Of a stretch of 39,603 nucleotides of DNA, positions 7,316-15,940 are shown one piece after another. The DNA is from Chloroflexota bacterium (GTDB taxonomy: Bacteria; Chloroflexota; Anaerolineae; Anaerolineales; Anaerolineaceae). A program made the translations under genes and the position numbers. The stretch covers positions 1 through 39,603 of the forward strand of contig JAAYZW010000027.1 in assembly GCA_012514645.1 (NCBI GenBank), read 5' to 3'. Below the pieces are notes generated by a model that was given only the letters and a program-made list of their open reading frames with translations, was not told the origin of the DNA and searched no databases. The stretch's first letter is position 1. Every line of letters starts with the position of its first letter.

Positions 7316-7343
7316 CTAAACTATTACTGAAAGAATACGACAA

Positions 7344-7931
7344 ATGAGCACTCGAATTTATCACGGCAACATCAATCCCAGGCAGATCGCAAACAATCTT
7401 AGCGCTGCATTCCACCGCGGTAACTTCCAGGTGCAGCAAGTGGGTGATCATGAAAACCTTGCGGTCCAGATCGCCACGCGACCCAACCGCCGCTCTGGCG
7501 GTCAAACAGCCATGACCGCTACCATTTCGAAGGTCGCTGATGGCGTAAGTATCACGGTTGGGCAGCAGAGTTGGCTCGGTCTCGCAGCCAGCCTCGGCAT
7601 CTCGGCACTGAGCGCGTTGCGTAACCCGCTTTCGATTCTCAGCCGGCTGGATGACATTGCTCAGGATGTCGAATCGATCACGCTTGAAGATCAAATCTGG
7701 GATGTGATCGATAAAACCGCCCGGCAGCTCGGCACCGGTCAAAACCTTTCCGAGCGGCTTGCACGCACAGTCTGCCCCTACTGCCTGACAGCCAACGAAA
7801 TTGCAGCAGGGCGCTGCGTTGCCTGCGGTGCCCCACTCGGTGAAGTTCAACCTGCTACATGTTCGAATTGCGGATTTGTGGTTCAAAAAGATGAGCGTGT
7901 TTGTCCGAACTGCAGTTTCCGCTTAAAGTAA
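7344..7931 (+). CDS. Zinc-ribbon protein of unknown function
   Basis: 195 residues. The N-terminal two-thirds has no motif I recognise. It begins with a short amphipathic region and has a hydrophobic patch near residues 75-90 (WLGLAASLGISALSAL). The C-terminus holds two Cys-Cys knuckle pairs forming double zinc ribbons: CPYC with CVAC (about 143-162) and CSNC with CPNC (about 173-192). It ends with the typical FRLK of terminal zinc-ribbon proteins. It is divergent from the SH3b gene with a shared -10 region. Whether the ribbon binds nucleic acid or protein cannot be decided. Confidence 0.8.
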   Translation: MSTRIYHGNINPRQIANNLSAAFHRGNFQVQQVGDHENLAVQIATRPNRRSGGQTAMTATISKVADGVSITVGQQSWLGLAASLGISALSALRNPLSILSRLDDIAQDVESITLEDQIWDVIDKTARQLGTGQNLSERLARTVCPYCLTANEIAAGRCVACGAPLGEVQPATCSNCGFVVQKDERVCPNCSFRLK

Positions 7932-7963
7932 GCTGTCCCGTTATTTTATAATTTTGTGGGGAA

Positions 7964-8263
7964 TTTAATATCAGAATCATTGCTGATACGACCTGCTGTC
8001 TACCGGTACATCAGATGAAAAAGCTTGGAATCGATTTCCTCCCACAAATCATCACTTTTGAAGGCAACTCCTATCGGGAGGATTAATTGATTAGCATCGA
8101 TGAGTTTCTGGTGAAGCTGAGAACCTCAGCGCAACTGCCCGGCACAGCAGCGCCTCTCCCTGTCCTCTATAACCCCATTTTTCAGAAAATTCTCGATGAA
8201 GGCGATACCGCCATCGTCGTACACACCGGTCCAGCGTTGGTTGTGACCAGCTGTTTTTCATAA
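7964..8263 (+). pseudogene. degV-family relic (N-terminal third, in-frame stop)
   Basis: Translation from about 7970 reads IRIIADTTCCLPVHQMKKLG, then FLPQIITFEGNSYRED, a TAA stop at 8084-8086, then LISIDEFLVKLRTSAQLPGT, and ILDEGDTAIVVHTGPAL, ending at TAA 8261-8263. This follows the N-terminal order of DegV fatty-acid-binding proteins (D-T/S-T at the start, SYRDG, SxxEFxxxL, LPxTSxPSP, GDxVLxI). There is no ATG, one internal stop, and the remaining two-thirds of a roughly 280-residue family is missing. It is a decayed gene rather than a functional short protein. No degV motifs were found in the following 186 bp. Confidence 0.75.
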
Positions 8264-8449
8264 CCAGAATAAACTTGTTTCGGGTTTCAATACAAAGTGA
8301 TTTTTCCGGTGGGGGTTAACTCCCTCCGCCAAACTCGTTATGCCAACGCTCGAGCGATTGCCTTTCAACCTTCGTGACGCCAGCAGTACCATTTGCAAGG
8401 CAAAACCCATTCGTGCCAGACTCCCCTATCAACAGCAGCGTTCCGAAAG
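8264..8449. other. Non-coding stretch between degV relic and radC
   Basis: No gene is recognised. The only structure is an 8-bp stem with two G-T pairs and a 7-base loop at 8308-8330, without a T-run on either side. Probably decayed remainder of the degV locus. Confidence 0.4.
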
Positions 8450-9154
8450 TTAAGCCCAAAGGTCAGGGTGGTTGCGCCTGATCGAGCCATAGCTGTTACC
8501 AGCGACAATAATGTGGTCGATCAAACGAATATCAAGAATCTTGCCCGCCTCAATAACTACGCGGGTCAGGTTAACATCTTCCGGGCTCTCAGTCGGGTTC
8601 CCACTGGGATGGTTGTGGATCAGGACAATTGCATAAACATTCTTCCTGACCGCATCCTTATAGATCTCTGCGACGCGCACGGTGGTGGCATCCTGAGAGC
8701 CCTTATACAGGCGTTCTTTTCCCAGAAATTTGTTGCGTGAGTTCAAAAACAAAACCCAAAGCTGCTCCTGGTTAAGCCCTTTCATCTCGAAACCAACCAG
8801 GTTAAATATGTCTTCGGGAGTTTTAATAAAAATAGATGGGTCTTGCGTTTCCTTCGAAAGGCGGTAACCGACCTCCACCGCTGCTTTAATCCGAGCTGCC
8901 TTCGCCAGTCCAACCCCTTTAAACTCCATCAGGCGCGAGATGTCTTCGCGGTGAATGCCGCTGAATCCTCCAAGCTCAGTAAGCAGCTTGTTACCAAGGT
9001 CAATCGCGCTGTCTTCCTTGGTGCCGCTATTTAACAGGATCGCCAGCAGCTCACCATTCGTCAACGCTCCCACACCCTCAGTCAACATTCTCTCCCTCGG
9101 GCGGTCAGATAAAGCCAAATCTTCAATCCTAATTGTTTTCTTTTCGTTATCCAC
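8450..9154 (-). CDS. radC: RadC family protein (JAMM/MPN domain)
   Basis: 234 residues, the usual RadC length. An N-terminal helix-hairpin-helix region (about 20-90, including LMEFKGVGLAKAARIKAA) precedes the MPN domain (about 110-232). The metal-binding JAMM signature is intact: HNHPSGNPTESPED with the downstream Asp, and the conserved Glu is further upstream in the domain. RadC was once assigned to DNA repair, but its biochemical role is unsettled. JAMM enzymes elsewhere are metallo-isopeptidases. The gene is divergent from the large RsbW/PP2C gene with 55 bp between starts. Confidence 0.95.
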   Translation of the reverse strand: MDNEKKTIRIEDLALSDRPRERMLTEGVGALTNGELLAILLNSGTKEDSAIDLGNKLLTELGGFSGIHREDISRLMEFKGVGLAKAARIKAAVEVGYRLSKETQDPSIFIKTPEDIFNLVGFEMKGLNQEQLWVLFLNSRNKFLGKERLYKGSQDATTVRVAEIYKDAVRKNVYAIVLIHNHPSGNPTESPEDVNLTRVVIEAGKILDIRLIDHIIVAGNSYGSIRRNHPDLWA

Positions 9155-9177
9155 AGCCCAATTTTACCTGACGCTCG

Positions 9178-9186
9178 TGATATAAT
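9178..9186 (+). promoter_or_regulatory. Extended -10 promoter of the RsbW/PP2C gene
   Basis: TGATATAAT is a perfect extended -10 (TGnTATAAT). Transcription would start near 9193, giving a leader of about 17 bases that contains GGACGG as ribosome-binding site before the ATG at 9210. No clear -35 is visible, as is common with extended -10 promoters. Confidence 0.55.
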
Positions 9187-9209
9187 GCCGGCACTGGACG
9201 GAATTGATC

Positions 9210-12200
9210 ATGATTTCGGCAACTTTTCCTGCGGACTGCAACTTTTTATCCAAAATATCGGAGTTTGTAACCGAGTACGCCGGGAAACTGCCATTTAACC
9301 CAAAACAAATTTACGAAATCGACCTCGCGGTCGATGAAGCCGCCAGCAATATCATTGATCATGCCTACAAAGGCATGCCCCCTGGCGAGATGAGATTGAG
9401 CCTTCGGCATACTGAACTTGCCCTGACGATCATTTTGCAGGATGATGGGATCAAGTTTGACCCCAGCCTGGTTCCTGAACCAGTATTAACCGGACCGCTC
9501 GAGGAGCGCCGTGAGCGCGGGCTGGGCGTTTTCCTGATCCACAAGTTGATGGATGAAGTCTTTTATATCCCTGGAACACCCAACGGCAATGTGCTGACCT
9601 TAATCAAAATGTTTGAGTCTCCAATGTCTCAAACAGGCGTAAGGAACAACGCTTCCCTGCCGCTTGAGACTCTTCGTATTATTTCGGAAATCAACCATTC
9701 AATCAGCAGCACACTTGACCTTGATAAATTGTTGCGGCAAGTGACCGACTCTGTACACGAGGAGTTCGGCTATCCTTTTGTGCAAGTTTTCCTGGTGGAT
9801 TATGTGCCCCAGGAGATTGTTTTCAAGGCTGGCAGCGGTACCAAAGCCGAACTTTACGAAACCAACCAGGTCTCCTACCCAATCCAGGCTGTGCCGGGTT
9901 TAATCCCCCTGACCGTTCGATCAGGCACCGTGCAATTGTCGAATGATGTCTCTACCCACCCTATGTATCGTCCCGACCCGCATTCTGAAGCCAGGGTTGG
10001 TTCAGAGCTGTGCATACCGCTCCAGTTTCAGGGTGAGGTTTTGGGGGTATTGGATATCCAGAGTGACAAAACAAATGCTTTCACCAGTCTCGACAGAGAA
10101 CAACTCGAGATCCTTTCACAATCAATTTCCATCGCCTTGCGCAACGCCAGCCTTTTCAGAACGTCACGATGGCAACGCAACCTGGTTGAAAGGTATCGCG
10201 AAACAGCCGAGCAGGTCTCGCAAAACGCAGACCCAAAAGAACTAATCTGTTACGTCATTGAACATATCCCAACCATTTTGCCAGTCGATTTTATCGGATT
10301 TTGGCTTAAAAAAGACAGGAACGAGCAGCTGGGTTTGACCGACTTCTGGTGTAGAAACCCCGAAATTTGCCAGCCAGATCCAAACCAGGTGGTAGGGCAG
10401 GAAACCTGGTTCGCGCAGATTGCAGAGCTGGAAAACGGCATCCTAAAACCTGCTGAAATCGTTTCCGACCCAATCCAGGACTGCCTGGAATTGCCCACAA
10501 ACTACTCCGCGGTGGCTGCCCCAATTAACTACCATCAACACCATTACGGCGTCCTCACTTTCCATGTCGCTACTTCTGGTCGCTACGGGCAAGACTCAGT
10601 TAACATCTGTTCAACTTTTGCTGATTACATTGGCACCGCTCTCGATAAACAGCGAATTGAAGCCGAGAAAGACCGCCAAGCCTGGTTGACTTCCATTCTT
10701 TTAGACCTGGCAATCGAGACTAAGAACCTGACCACACTGGATGAACTGACCAACAAAATCGGTCAGATCCTGATCGAATTAATCGGTGGTGTTGCCGTTG
10801 GTTTGGTGCTTGAGACCGAAAATCCGGGGATTATCACGCTTCCAAGTCTTTATTGCCCACAGATTCAGTGCCCAATGACCTCACTGCCGCTCACTTTTGA
10901 CCGCGATACCCTGATCGGCTCTCACGACCATGATGGACGTCTGTCAGTCACTCGGGCAAGTAGTTTTCCCGAGTTATTAAAACTGCTCCCTCCCCTGGTA
11001 AATGATGGCACTGTTTTGACCTTCCCGCTGCAAACCCAGGATCAAACCATCGGCTACCTGCTGCACCTGAGCAACGATTCATACAAGCAGGCTGAGCCCG
11101 AACAGGTGCTGGACACGGATCATTTTTCCATTCTCCAGGGAATTTCCCAGCAAGCTGCTCTCAGCCTTCAAAATATCCAGATGCTTGAGGATAAAAAGGA
11201 GCAGTCTCGTATTTCATTGCGCTTGCTTGAGTTGGGGAACATTCTCACCCAAGGCGAAACGTTCGAAGCATCGGTGGATGCGGCTTGTTGGCGCGTCGCC
11301 ACCGAGAGTAACCTGGAAGGGCTCGCTCTGTTGGCTTACCAACCGGATGAAGACACCTTCGAGCTTCATAATTTGCTGATTAAATCCAAAGATGGGCAAC
11401 GCGTACGCGGCATCACCGGCAAACGTTTTACTAAAAATGAAATTGAAGCATTGATTGAGCCTGAAACCGACCAGGGACGTTACACGCTTGGAGACGACCT
11501 GTTATCCAAGCTGGCTGACCACGACAAGCAAGCGGATAATCAAAGACAACTCAAGACGCTGATGTTCGCTCTTGAGGTTGCTGATGAATTTTATGGTCAT
11601 TTACTGGTCTGCGACGAGGAAAGTAAACTCACACCTGATCGGATCGATTACTTTGCCCGCGCAAGCCGGCAGTTCGCGCTGGCTTTTCAGAATTTCCGCT
11701 TGCGCTCCATTGATCAGCTGCGGCGTCAGACCGAACAAGAACTTAACCTGGCTCGTCGGATCCAAAAAACCTTTTTGCCTGAAAAATTGCCTGAAATTCC
11801 TGGCTACCAACTCTCAGTAGACTGGGAAACTGCCCGACAGGTGGGCGGCGATTTTTATGACATAATTCCTCTGCCCGACGATAGAATCGGCATGCTTGTC
11901 GCTGATGTTTCCGATAAGGGGCTTCCCGCATCGCTTTACATGACCGTCGCGCGTACCCTTCTCAGGGCAGTCTCAAGGGAATTCCAGTCACCTGCTCGCG
12001 CCCTTGAACGAGTCAACCACCTTTTACAGCTCGACTCAACCCAAGCTTTCTTCGTGACACTCGTTTACGCGATCCTCGATCCCCAGAGTGGAGAGTTGGT
12101 GTACACAATCGCCGGGCACAACCCGCCCTATATCATCGATTCAAACACAAAAACAATCCGACTGTTACCAAAAGGTGGCATTGCTGTAGGCATAATCGAA

Positions 12201-12455
12201 CCGATCACGCTTCGCGATGATGTTCTGACTCTTGAGCCTGGTCAATCGATTATCCTGTATACCGACGGTGTCAGTGAATCGGTCAATGCTGAGGGAAAGG
12301 AATTTGGGCAGGAGCTTCTGTCTAAAATACTCACAGAATCTTCCGGGCTGCACCCTGAAGGGATGGTCCGCGAGATTCTTAAAAGCCTGGAGGAGTACCA
12401 GGACGACAGTGCTTTTGAAGACGATCGAACAATTTTGATTCTTAAACGAATGTGA
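9210..12455 (+). CDS. RsbW-type kinase / multi-GAF / SpoIIE-type PP2C phosphatase fusion
   Basis: 1081 residues from ATG 9210 (a TTG six bases earlier is too close to GGACGG). The N-terminal HATPase of the RsbW/SpoIIAB type spans about 1-135: N-box VDEAASN (41-47), G1 DDG (78-80), and RGLGVFLI as the lid/G2 part. GAF-like domains follow at about 150-310, 330-480, 510-660 and 690-840, the last two weaker. The C-terminal SpoIIE PP2C domain (about 860-1081) keeps its metal ligands: VGGDFYD (Asp881, Asp884), ADVSDKG (Asp899), YTDG (Asp1019) and DDRT (Asp1071-1072). Kinase and phosphatase of opposite action thus share one cytosolic chain, suited to setting the phosphorylation of an anti-sigma antagonist in response to GAF ligands. 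No STAS antagonist or sigma factor is nearby. Confidence 0.93.
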   Translation: MISATFPADCNFLSKISEFVTEYAGKLPFNPKQIYEIDLAVDEAASNIIDHAYKGMPPGEMRLSLRHTELALTIILQDDGIKFDPSLVPEPVLTGPLEERRERGLGVFLIHKLMDEVFYIPGTPNGNVLTLIKMFESPMSQTGVRNNASLPLETLRIISEINHSISSTLDLDKLLRQVTDSVHEEFGYPFVQVFLVDYVPQEIVFKAGSGTKAELYETNQVSYPIQAVPGLIPLTVRSGTVQLSNDVSTHPMYRPDPHSEARVGSELCIPLQFQGEVLGVLDIQSDKTNAFTSLDREQLEILSQSISIALRNASLFRTSRWQRNLVERYRETAEQVSQNADPKELICYVIEHIPTILPVDFIGFWLKKDRNEQLGLTDFWCRNPEICQPDPNQVVGQETWFAQIAELENGILKPAEIVSDPIQDCLELPTNYSAVAAPINYHQHHYGVLTFHVATSGRYGQDSVNICSTFADYIGTALDKQRIEAEKDRQAWLTSILLDLAIETKNLTTLDELTNKIGQILIELIGGVAVGLVLETENPGIITLPSLYCPQIQCPMTSLPLTFDRDTLIGSHDHDGRLSVTRASSFPELLKLLPPLVNDGTVLTFPLQTQDQTIGYLLHLSNDSYKQAEPEQVLDTDHFSILQGISQQAALSLQNIQMLEDKKEQSRISLRLLELGNILTQGETFEASVDAACWRVATESNLEGLALLAYQPDEDTFELHNLLIKSKDGQRVRGITGKRFTKNEIEALIEPETDQGRYTLGDDLLSKLADHDKQADNQRQLKTLMFALEVADEFYGHLLVCDEESKLTPDRIDYFARASRQFALAFQNFRLRSIDQLRRQTEQELNLARRIQKTFLPEKLPEIPGYQLSVDWETARQVGGDFYDIIPLPDDRIGMLVADVSDKGLPASLYMTVARTLLRAVSREFQSPARALERVNHLLQLDSTQAFFVTLVYAILDPQSGELVYTIAGHNPPYIIDSNTKTIRLLPKGGIAVGIIEPITLRDDVLTLEPGQSIILYTDGVSESVNAEGKEFGQELLSKILTESSGLHPEGMVREILKSLEEYQDDSAFEDDRTILILKRM

Positions 12456-14138
12456 TCACTGGCATACCAGCACCGGAATACGGCTGTTTTCGAGAATAGC
12501 GTCGATGCTCGAACTGAAAATTCTGCCCAGAAGCCCACTACTCTTGTAGCCTCCCAGAATAATCGTTGAAATAAACTTTTCCTCGATGAACGCGTTGATA
12601 TCATCATCGAGCTGCGCCTGCGTCAGCCAAGAGGTAGAATCTTGGAGGTTCAAATTTACCAGGTAATCCTGGGCGAATTGCCTGGCTTCGAGATTTGCTT
12701 TGTCTTCTTTGGCTGGCATCAAAATGTATAGCTCGCAGTTATAGCGGGCGGCATAATAAGCCGCGATAAAGAAGGCTTCACGGCTCTTTTCGGCAGCATC
12801 ATAAATAAGCAAAATGCGCTCCACACGCAAAGCGGTGTCTTTAACAAACATAACCGGGCGCCGGCTGTTTTGAAGCAGGGTAATCACTCCCGAAGAAAGC
12901 CGGTCAATAACCGATCCAGCAGGCGGGTGGCTAAGCTTGACGATCAGCACATCGCTGAGCAGGCTATATTCGCGCAAATTCGGGCTGACACTTCCAGGCA
13001 CCATGATAAATCGCCCATCCATCTGATTGTCATGCAGGCTGTTATAAAAACTGGTCTCCAATCCAGCTTCCGTTTCGACCGAGGCGGTATCACTTTCTGA
13101 CAGCACGTGCAGCCCCACAATGTTGCCTTCTTCGCAGCGGTTCATCAACTTGGCTTGCTGTAAAGCGACCAGGTCAGGGTCGGTATGGCTGATGCCTACC
13201 AGGATATCGCGAAAAAGACAGTCAGAATGAAGGCTGTCCAGTTCGCGGTCTGCTACTGCACCAACCGCGTTGGTCCACTTGCCTTCTCTGCTGGCGACAT
13301 AATCTACCACATTTTCAGTCTTAAACGGAGTTCCATAAGTCTCCCGAAGGTCTTCCTGCTTATCCAGCACCCAAAGGTACAAATCGGTCACGGTAAATTC
13401 TGGGAACTCGTAGCGCAGTCCGGAATCGTCGATGATCCTGGCAACTGGCGCGTAAACCTGGTCATACCAATCCAGGGCAGCTTCCTCAAAGCCAACCTCG
13501 CGGTTGCGTTCTATGCCCATATAGTATTGGTGCACATTAATATGCTCTTTTAAAAGCGGGTATTGCTCAAATCGTTTCAGTGAAAAGTCAATGTCGGGTA
13601 AGATCCGATCGACGTGCGTATCTTCCAGAAAATCGGCGTAAGCTGCTTTCTCAACCAGCTCTTCGAGCGTAAAGGAACTCGAGATTGGCACCTTGGTTTT
13701 TACTTCGGTAACATAGGCTTCGATTGTGTCCAGCCCCATTTCTTTGGCAATCGAAATGCGATGGTTGCCATCCAGTGCGAAATAAGCGTCCCCGATTTTG
13801 TAAAGCGAAACCGGAGGCACACCCACATGGAACGGGCTGGTCATGGCTGTTTTCACATTCGCCCAACGGGTGATGTCGTCATCGCTGAGCGGTCTGAAAT
13901 TGCGGTCAAAATCATCTGTGCGGTTGACACTACCGATGATCTTTTCAAGCGGTACCACCTGCAGCCCAAGGTTGGTTTGGCTGACCGCGCGCAGTTTCGA
14001 AGAGACCTCGTGGTAGGGTAAAAGGTCCAGCGATTCTCCGCGGATACCCGCCCAAAAGCGGTCCATGGCTGCCCTGCTGCGCAGTCGGCGAAAATCGTCC
14101 AAAGCGGTTCGGTAAGTCTGCTTGTCTTGTTGCATCAT
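12456..14138 (-). CDS. ParB-like domain fused to two universal-stress-protein domains
   Basis: 560 residues; the ATG at 14136-14138 or the next one at 14133-14135 may be used, and GGGG sits better for the second. Residues about 55-145 resemble the ParB/sulfiredoxin fold: VVPLEKIIGS, PPVSLYKIGDAYFALDGNHR (Asp123-Arg127) and IEAYVTEV. An uncharacterised helical section (150-300) follows. Two tandem Usp-like alpha/beta domains occupy about 310-425 (ILVGISHTDPD, ending VMFVKD) and 430-560 (RILLIYDAAEKSREAF, TIILGGYKSSGLLGRIFSSS, IPVLVCQ). The final glycine-rich loop only partly matches the ATP-binding Usp signature. It converges with the RsbW/PP2C gene: the two stop codons abut at TGATCA. It may be a stress-responsive nucleotide-binding regulator; the actual role is unknown. 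Confidence 0.8.
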   Translation of the reverse strand: MMQQDKQTYRTALDDFRRLRSRAAMDRFWAGIRGESLDLLPYHEVSSKLRAVSQTNLGLQVVPLEKIIGSVNRTDDFDRNFRPLSDDDITRWANVKTAMTSPFHVGVPPVSLYKIGDAYFALDGNHRISIAKEMGLDTIEAYVTEVKTKVPISSSFTLEELVEKAAYADFLEDTHVDRILPDIDFSLKRFEQYPLLKEHINVHQYYMGIERNREVGFEEAALDWYDQVYAPVARIIDDSGLRYEFPEFTVTDLYLWVLDKQEDLRETYGTPFKTENVVDYVASREGKWTNAVGAVADRELDSLHSDCLFRDILVGISHTDPDLVALQQAKLMNRCEEGNIVGLHVLSESDTASVETEAGLETSFYNSLHDNQMDGRFIMVPGSVSPNLREYSLLSDVLIVKLSHPPAGSVIDRLSSGVITLLQNSRRPVMFVKDTALRVERILLIYDAAEKSREAFFIAAYYAARYNCELYILMPAKEDKANLEARQFAQDYLVNLNLQDSTSWLTQAQLDDDINAFIEEKFISTIILGGYKSSGLLGRIFSSSIDAILENSRIPVLVCQ

Positions 14139-14176
14139 TTCCCCATTTTACTCCCAAGCGCCAGGAGCTCACCAAT

Positions 14177-14219
14177 GTGTTGATACACACTCAGACACTG
14201 AGCATGCCATCTAGCATGC
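14177..14219. promoter_or_regulatory. Cluster of three small dyads in a divergent promoter region
   Basis: Three adjacent perfect inverted repeats lie between the Usp fusion and the PfkB gene: GTGT-TGAT-ACAC (14177-14188), CTCAG-ACA-CTGAG (14190-14202) and GCATGC-CATCTA-GCATGC (14202-14219). They lie 28 bp upstream of the extended -10 of the plus-strand operon. Their position suits operator sites, but they could also be leader hairpins of the minus-strand gene. Confidence 0.45.
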
Positions 14220-14246
14220 AAGTCTTCATTTTTTGAGTTTGTTCCA

Positions 14247-14255
14247 TGCTATAAT
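14247..14255 (+). promoter_or_regulatory. Extended -10 promoter of the pfkB-parA-parB operon
   Basis: TGCTATAAT is a perfect extended -10, 33 bp before the PfkB start codon. A TTGAGT upstream is too close (10 bp) to be the -35. This is the only promoter-like sequence seen before parA and parB. Confidence 0.5.
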
Positions 14256-14287
14256 TTTTTATTCCGAAGGGCATTAGTGCGAGTGAA

Positions 14288-15139
14288 ATGAGCAAACTGA
14301 CAACCTTGAAACCAATCGACTACCTGCTGATCGGCAATATCACCGCGGATTTACAGGACGATGGTTCCAGTAAATTGGGCGGAACAGCCAGTTTCTCGGG
14401 GCTGACCTCCCGTCATCTCGGTCACGTTGTCGGTGTAGTCAGCAGTCATGCTGAAGACAGCGATATTACCAGCCTTGTGTCCCTCCAGGTTCATAACGCT
14501 CGACCCGGTCCCACCACCTGTTTCCAGAATATAACCACCGCCCATGGCAGGCAGCAATATTGTTACCAGCAAGGTCTCGTGCTTCGAGCGGAAGATATCC
14601 CCTCCGAATGGCGTGACGCGCAAATCGTCCACCTCGGACCGGTCGCGAACGAAATTGATCCAGGGCTTTTCGACGCCTTCCCGGAAAGCCTGCTTTGCTG
14701 CACGCCCCAGGGTTTGCTTCGACAAATTGCCGCGGATGGCATGGTGAGTTTCCGCGATCTGGATCGGAAGGAAGACCTTCTCCCCAAAACCGATGTGGTA
14801 GTGCTTTCACTGGAGGATTTGCAGGGAGATGAGCACCTCGTCAGCGAGTATGCCAGGCTGTGCAAACTGCTGGTTGTCACTGAAAACAAGGACGGTGCCA
14901 GGGTATACTGGAACGGTGAATATCGCCACTTCCATGCCCCATTGCGCGAGTCTGTAGACGAAACCGGCGCAGGAGATATTTTTGCCGCCTGCTTTTTTCA
15001 CCATTTCAATGAGGTGGGCGACGCTTGGGAAGCAGCCCGTTTTGCAGTGGAACTCGCGGCGAATTCCGTTACGCGGTTTTATCTCGAAAGTGTCCCAACC
15101 TCTGAGGAAATCGAACAGGCAAAAAAGCGGGTCAACTGA
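14288..15139 (+). CDS. PfkB/ribokinase family carbohydrate kinase
   Basis: 283 residues. The PfkB C-terminal signature is intact: DETGAGDIFAACFF (about 223-236), containing the anion hole GAGD with the catalytic Asp. The N-terminal glycine motif is reduced to LGGTASFSG (about 30-38). Enzymes of the family phosphorylate sugars, nucleosides or related alcohols with ATP; the substrate cannot be predicted. The gene is 6 bp upstream of parA, and parA lacks its own clear ribosome-binding site, so the two are probably translationally coupled. It is somewhat short for the family but has no obvious truncation. Confidence 0.85.
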   Translation: MSKLTTLKPIDYLLIGNITADLQDDGSSKLGGTASFSGLTSRHLGHVVGVVSSHAEDSDITSLVSLQVHNARPGPTTCFQNITTAHGRQQYCYQQGLVLRAEDIPSEWRDAQIVHLGPVANEIDPGLFDAFPESLLCCTPQGLLRQIAADGMVSFRDLDRKEDLLPKTDVVVLSLEDLQGDEHLVSEYARLCKLLVVTENKDGARVYWNGEYRHFHAPLRESVDETGAGDIFAACFFHHFNEVGDAWEAARFAVELAANSVTRFYLESVPTSEEIEQAKKRVN

Positions 15140-15145
15140 TAAGAC

Positions 15146-15937
15146 ATGGGTAAAATTTACACGATCGTCAATCAAAAAGGCGGTGTCGGCAAGACCACAA
15201 CCACCATCAACCTGGGAGCCTTCCTCGGTCAATTTGGGCAGCGCGTTTTGCTGGTAGACCTTGACCCCCAGGCGAACGCAACTTCCTGCCTGGGTGTCAA
15301 CCATAATAAAATTCAGCACGGGATCTATGAAGTGTTGATTGGAGAGAAAAGAGCCGCAGAAACGCTGCTGCGCAATCACAATTTCAAGCTCGATCTGATC
15401 CCCTCAACGCCAAACCTCTCGGGCGCCGAAATTGAACTGATCGAAATCTCTTCGCGTGACCGCTTGCTGCGTGAACGCATGGCACCCCTTCGCGATCGTT
15501 ACAATTACATCCTGGTGGATTGCCCGCCTTCTTTGGGTTTGCTGACCCTCAATGGTCTCATTGCCGCCGAAGACGGAATCATCATCCCCGTCCAGGCTGA
15601 ATACCTGGCTCTCGAAGGTCTCGGACAGCTTACCCGCACGCTCGACCGTATCCGCGGAGGGCTTTTTCCCGAATTGGCAATTCGGGGGGTCCTGCTAACC
15701 ATGTATGACACCCGCACAAACCTGGCTGCAGATGTCAGGGTGGAAGTGCAGAAATTTTTTCCGACCAAGGTTTTTGAAAGTTATATTCCCCGCAACGTTC
15801 GGCTGGCAGAGGCACCCTCTTTCGGGATGCCGATTTCGTTTTACGCGCCCAAATCACCTGGAGCACAAGCCTATCAGGAACTTGCGCAGGAAATCTTAAT
15901 TGGCGATGGTGTTCACATCGAACCAGATCAGGAGTAA
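15146..15937 (+). CDS. parA: Chromosome partitioning ATPase ParA (Soj)
   Basis: 263 residues, typical of the chromosomal Soj-type short ParA without an N-terminal DNA-binding domain. The deviant Walker A KGGVGKT is at residues 11-17, LVDLDPQANATS follows as Walker A', and ILVDCPPSLG is Walker B. ParA dimerises on ATP, binds DNA non-specifically and moves ParB-parS complexes to segregate replication origins. parB starts 3 bp after its stop. No classic Shine-Dalgarno precedes the ATG, pointing to coupling with the PfkB gene. Confidence 0.97.
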   Translation: MGKIYTIVNQKGGVGKTTTTINLGAFLGQFGQRVLLVDLDPQANATSCLGVNHNKIQHGIYEVLIGEKRAAETLLRNHNFKLDLIPSTPNLSGAEIELIEISSRDRLLRERMAPLRDRYNYILVDCPPSLGLLTLNGLIAAEDGIIIPVQAEYLALEGLGQLTRTLDRIRGGLFPELAIRGVLLTMYDTRTNLAADVRVEVQKFFPTKVFESYIPRNVRLAEAPSFGMPISFYAPKSPGAQAYQELAQEILIGDGVHIEPDQE

Positions 15938-15940
15938 GCT

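Noticed and set aside
7290-7886. Upstream extension of the SH3b reading frame to 7886 on the minus strand
   Set aside because: It lies antisense to the well-supported zinc-ribbon gene, has no family features, and a good start with AAGGTG exists at 7287-7289 in front of a signal segment.
8308-8330. 8-bp stem with 7-base loop resembling a tRNA T-arm followed by GCCA
   Set aside because: No acceptor, D or anticodon arms can be assembled around it and the loop lacks the TTCRA core, so a tRNA or tRNA remnant is not supported.
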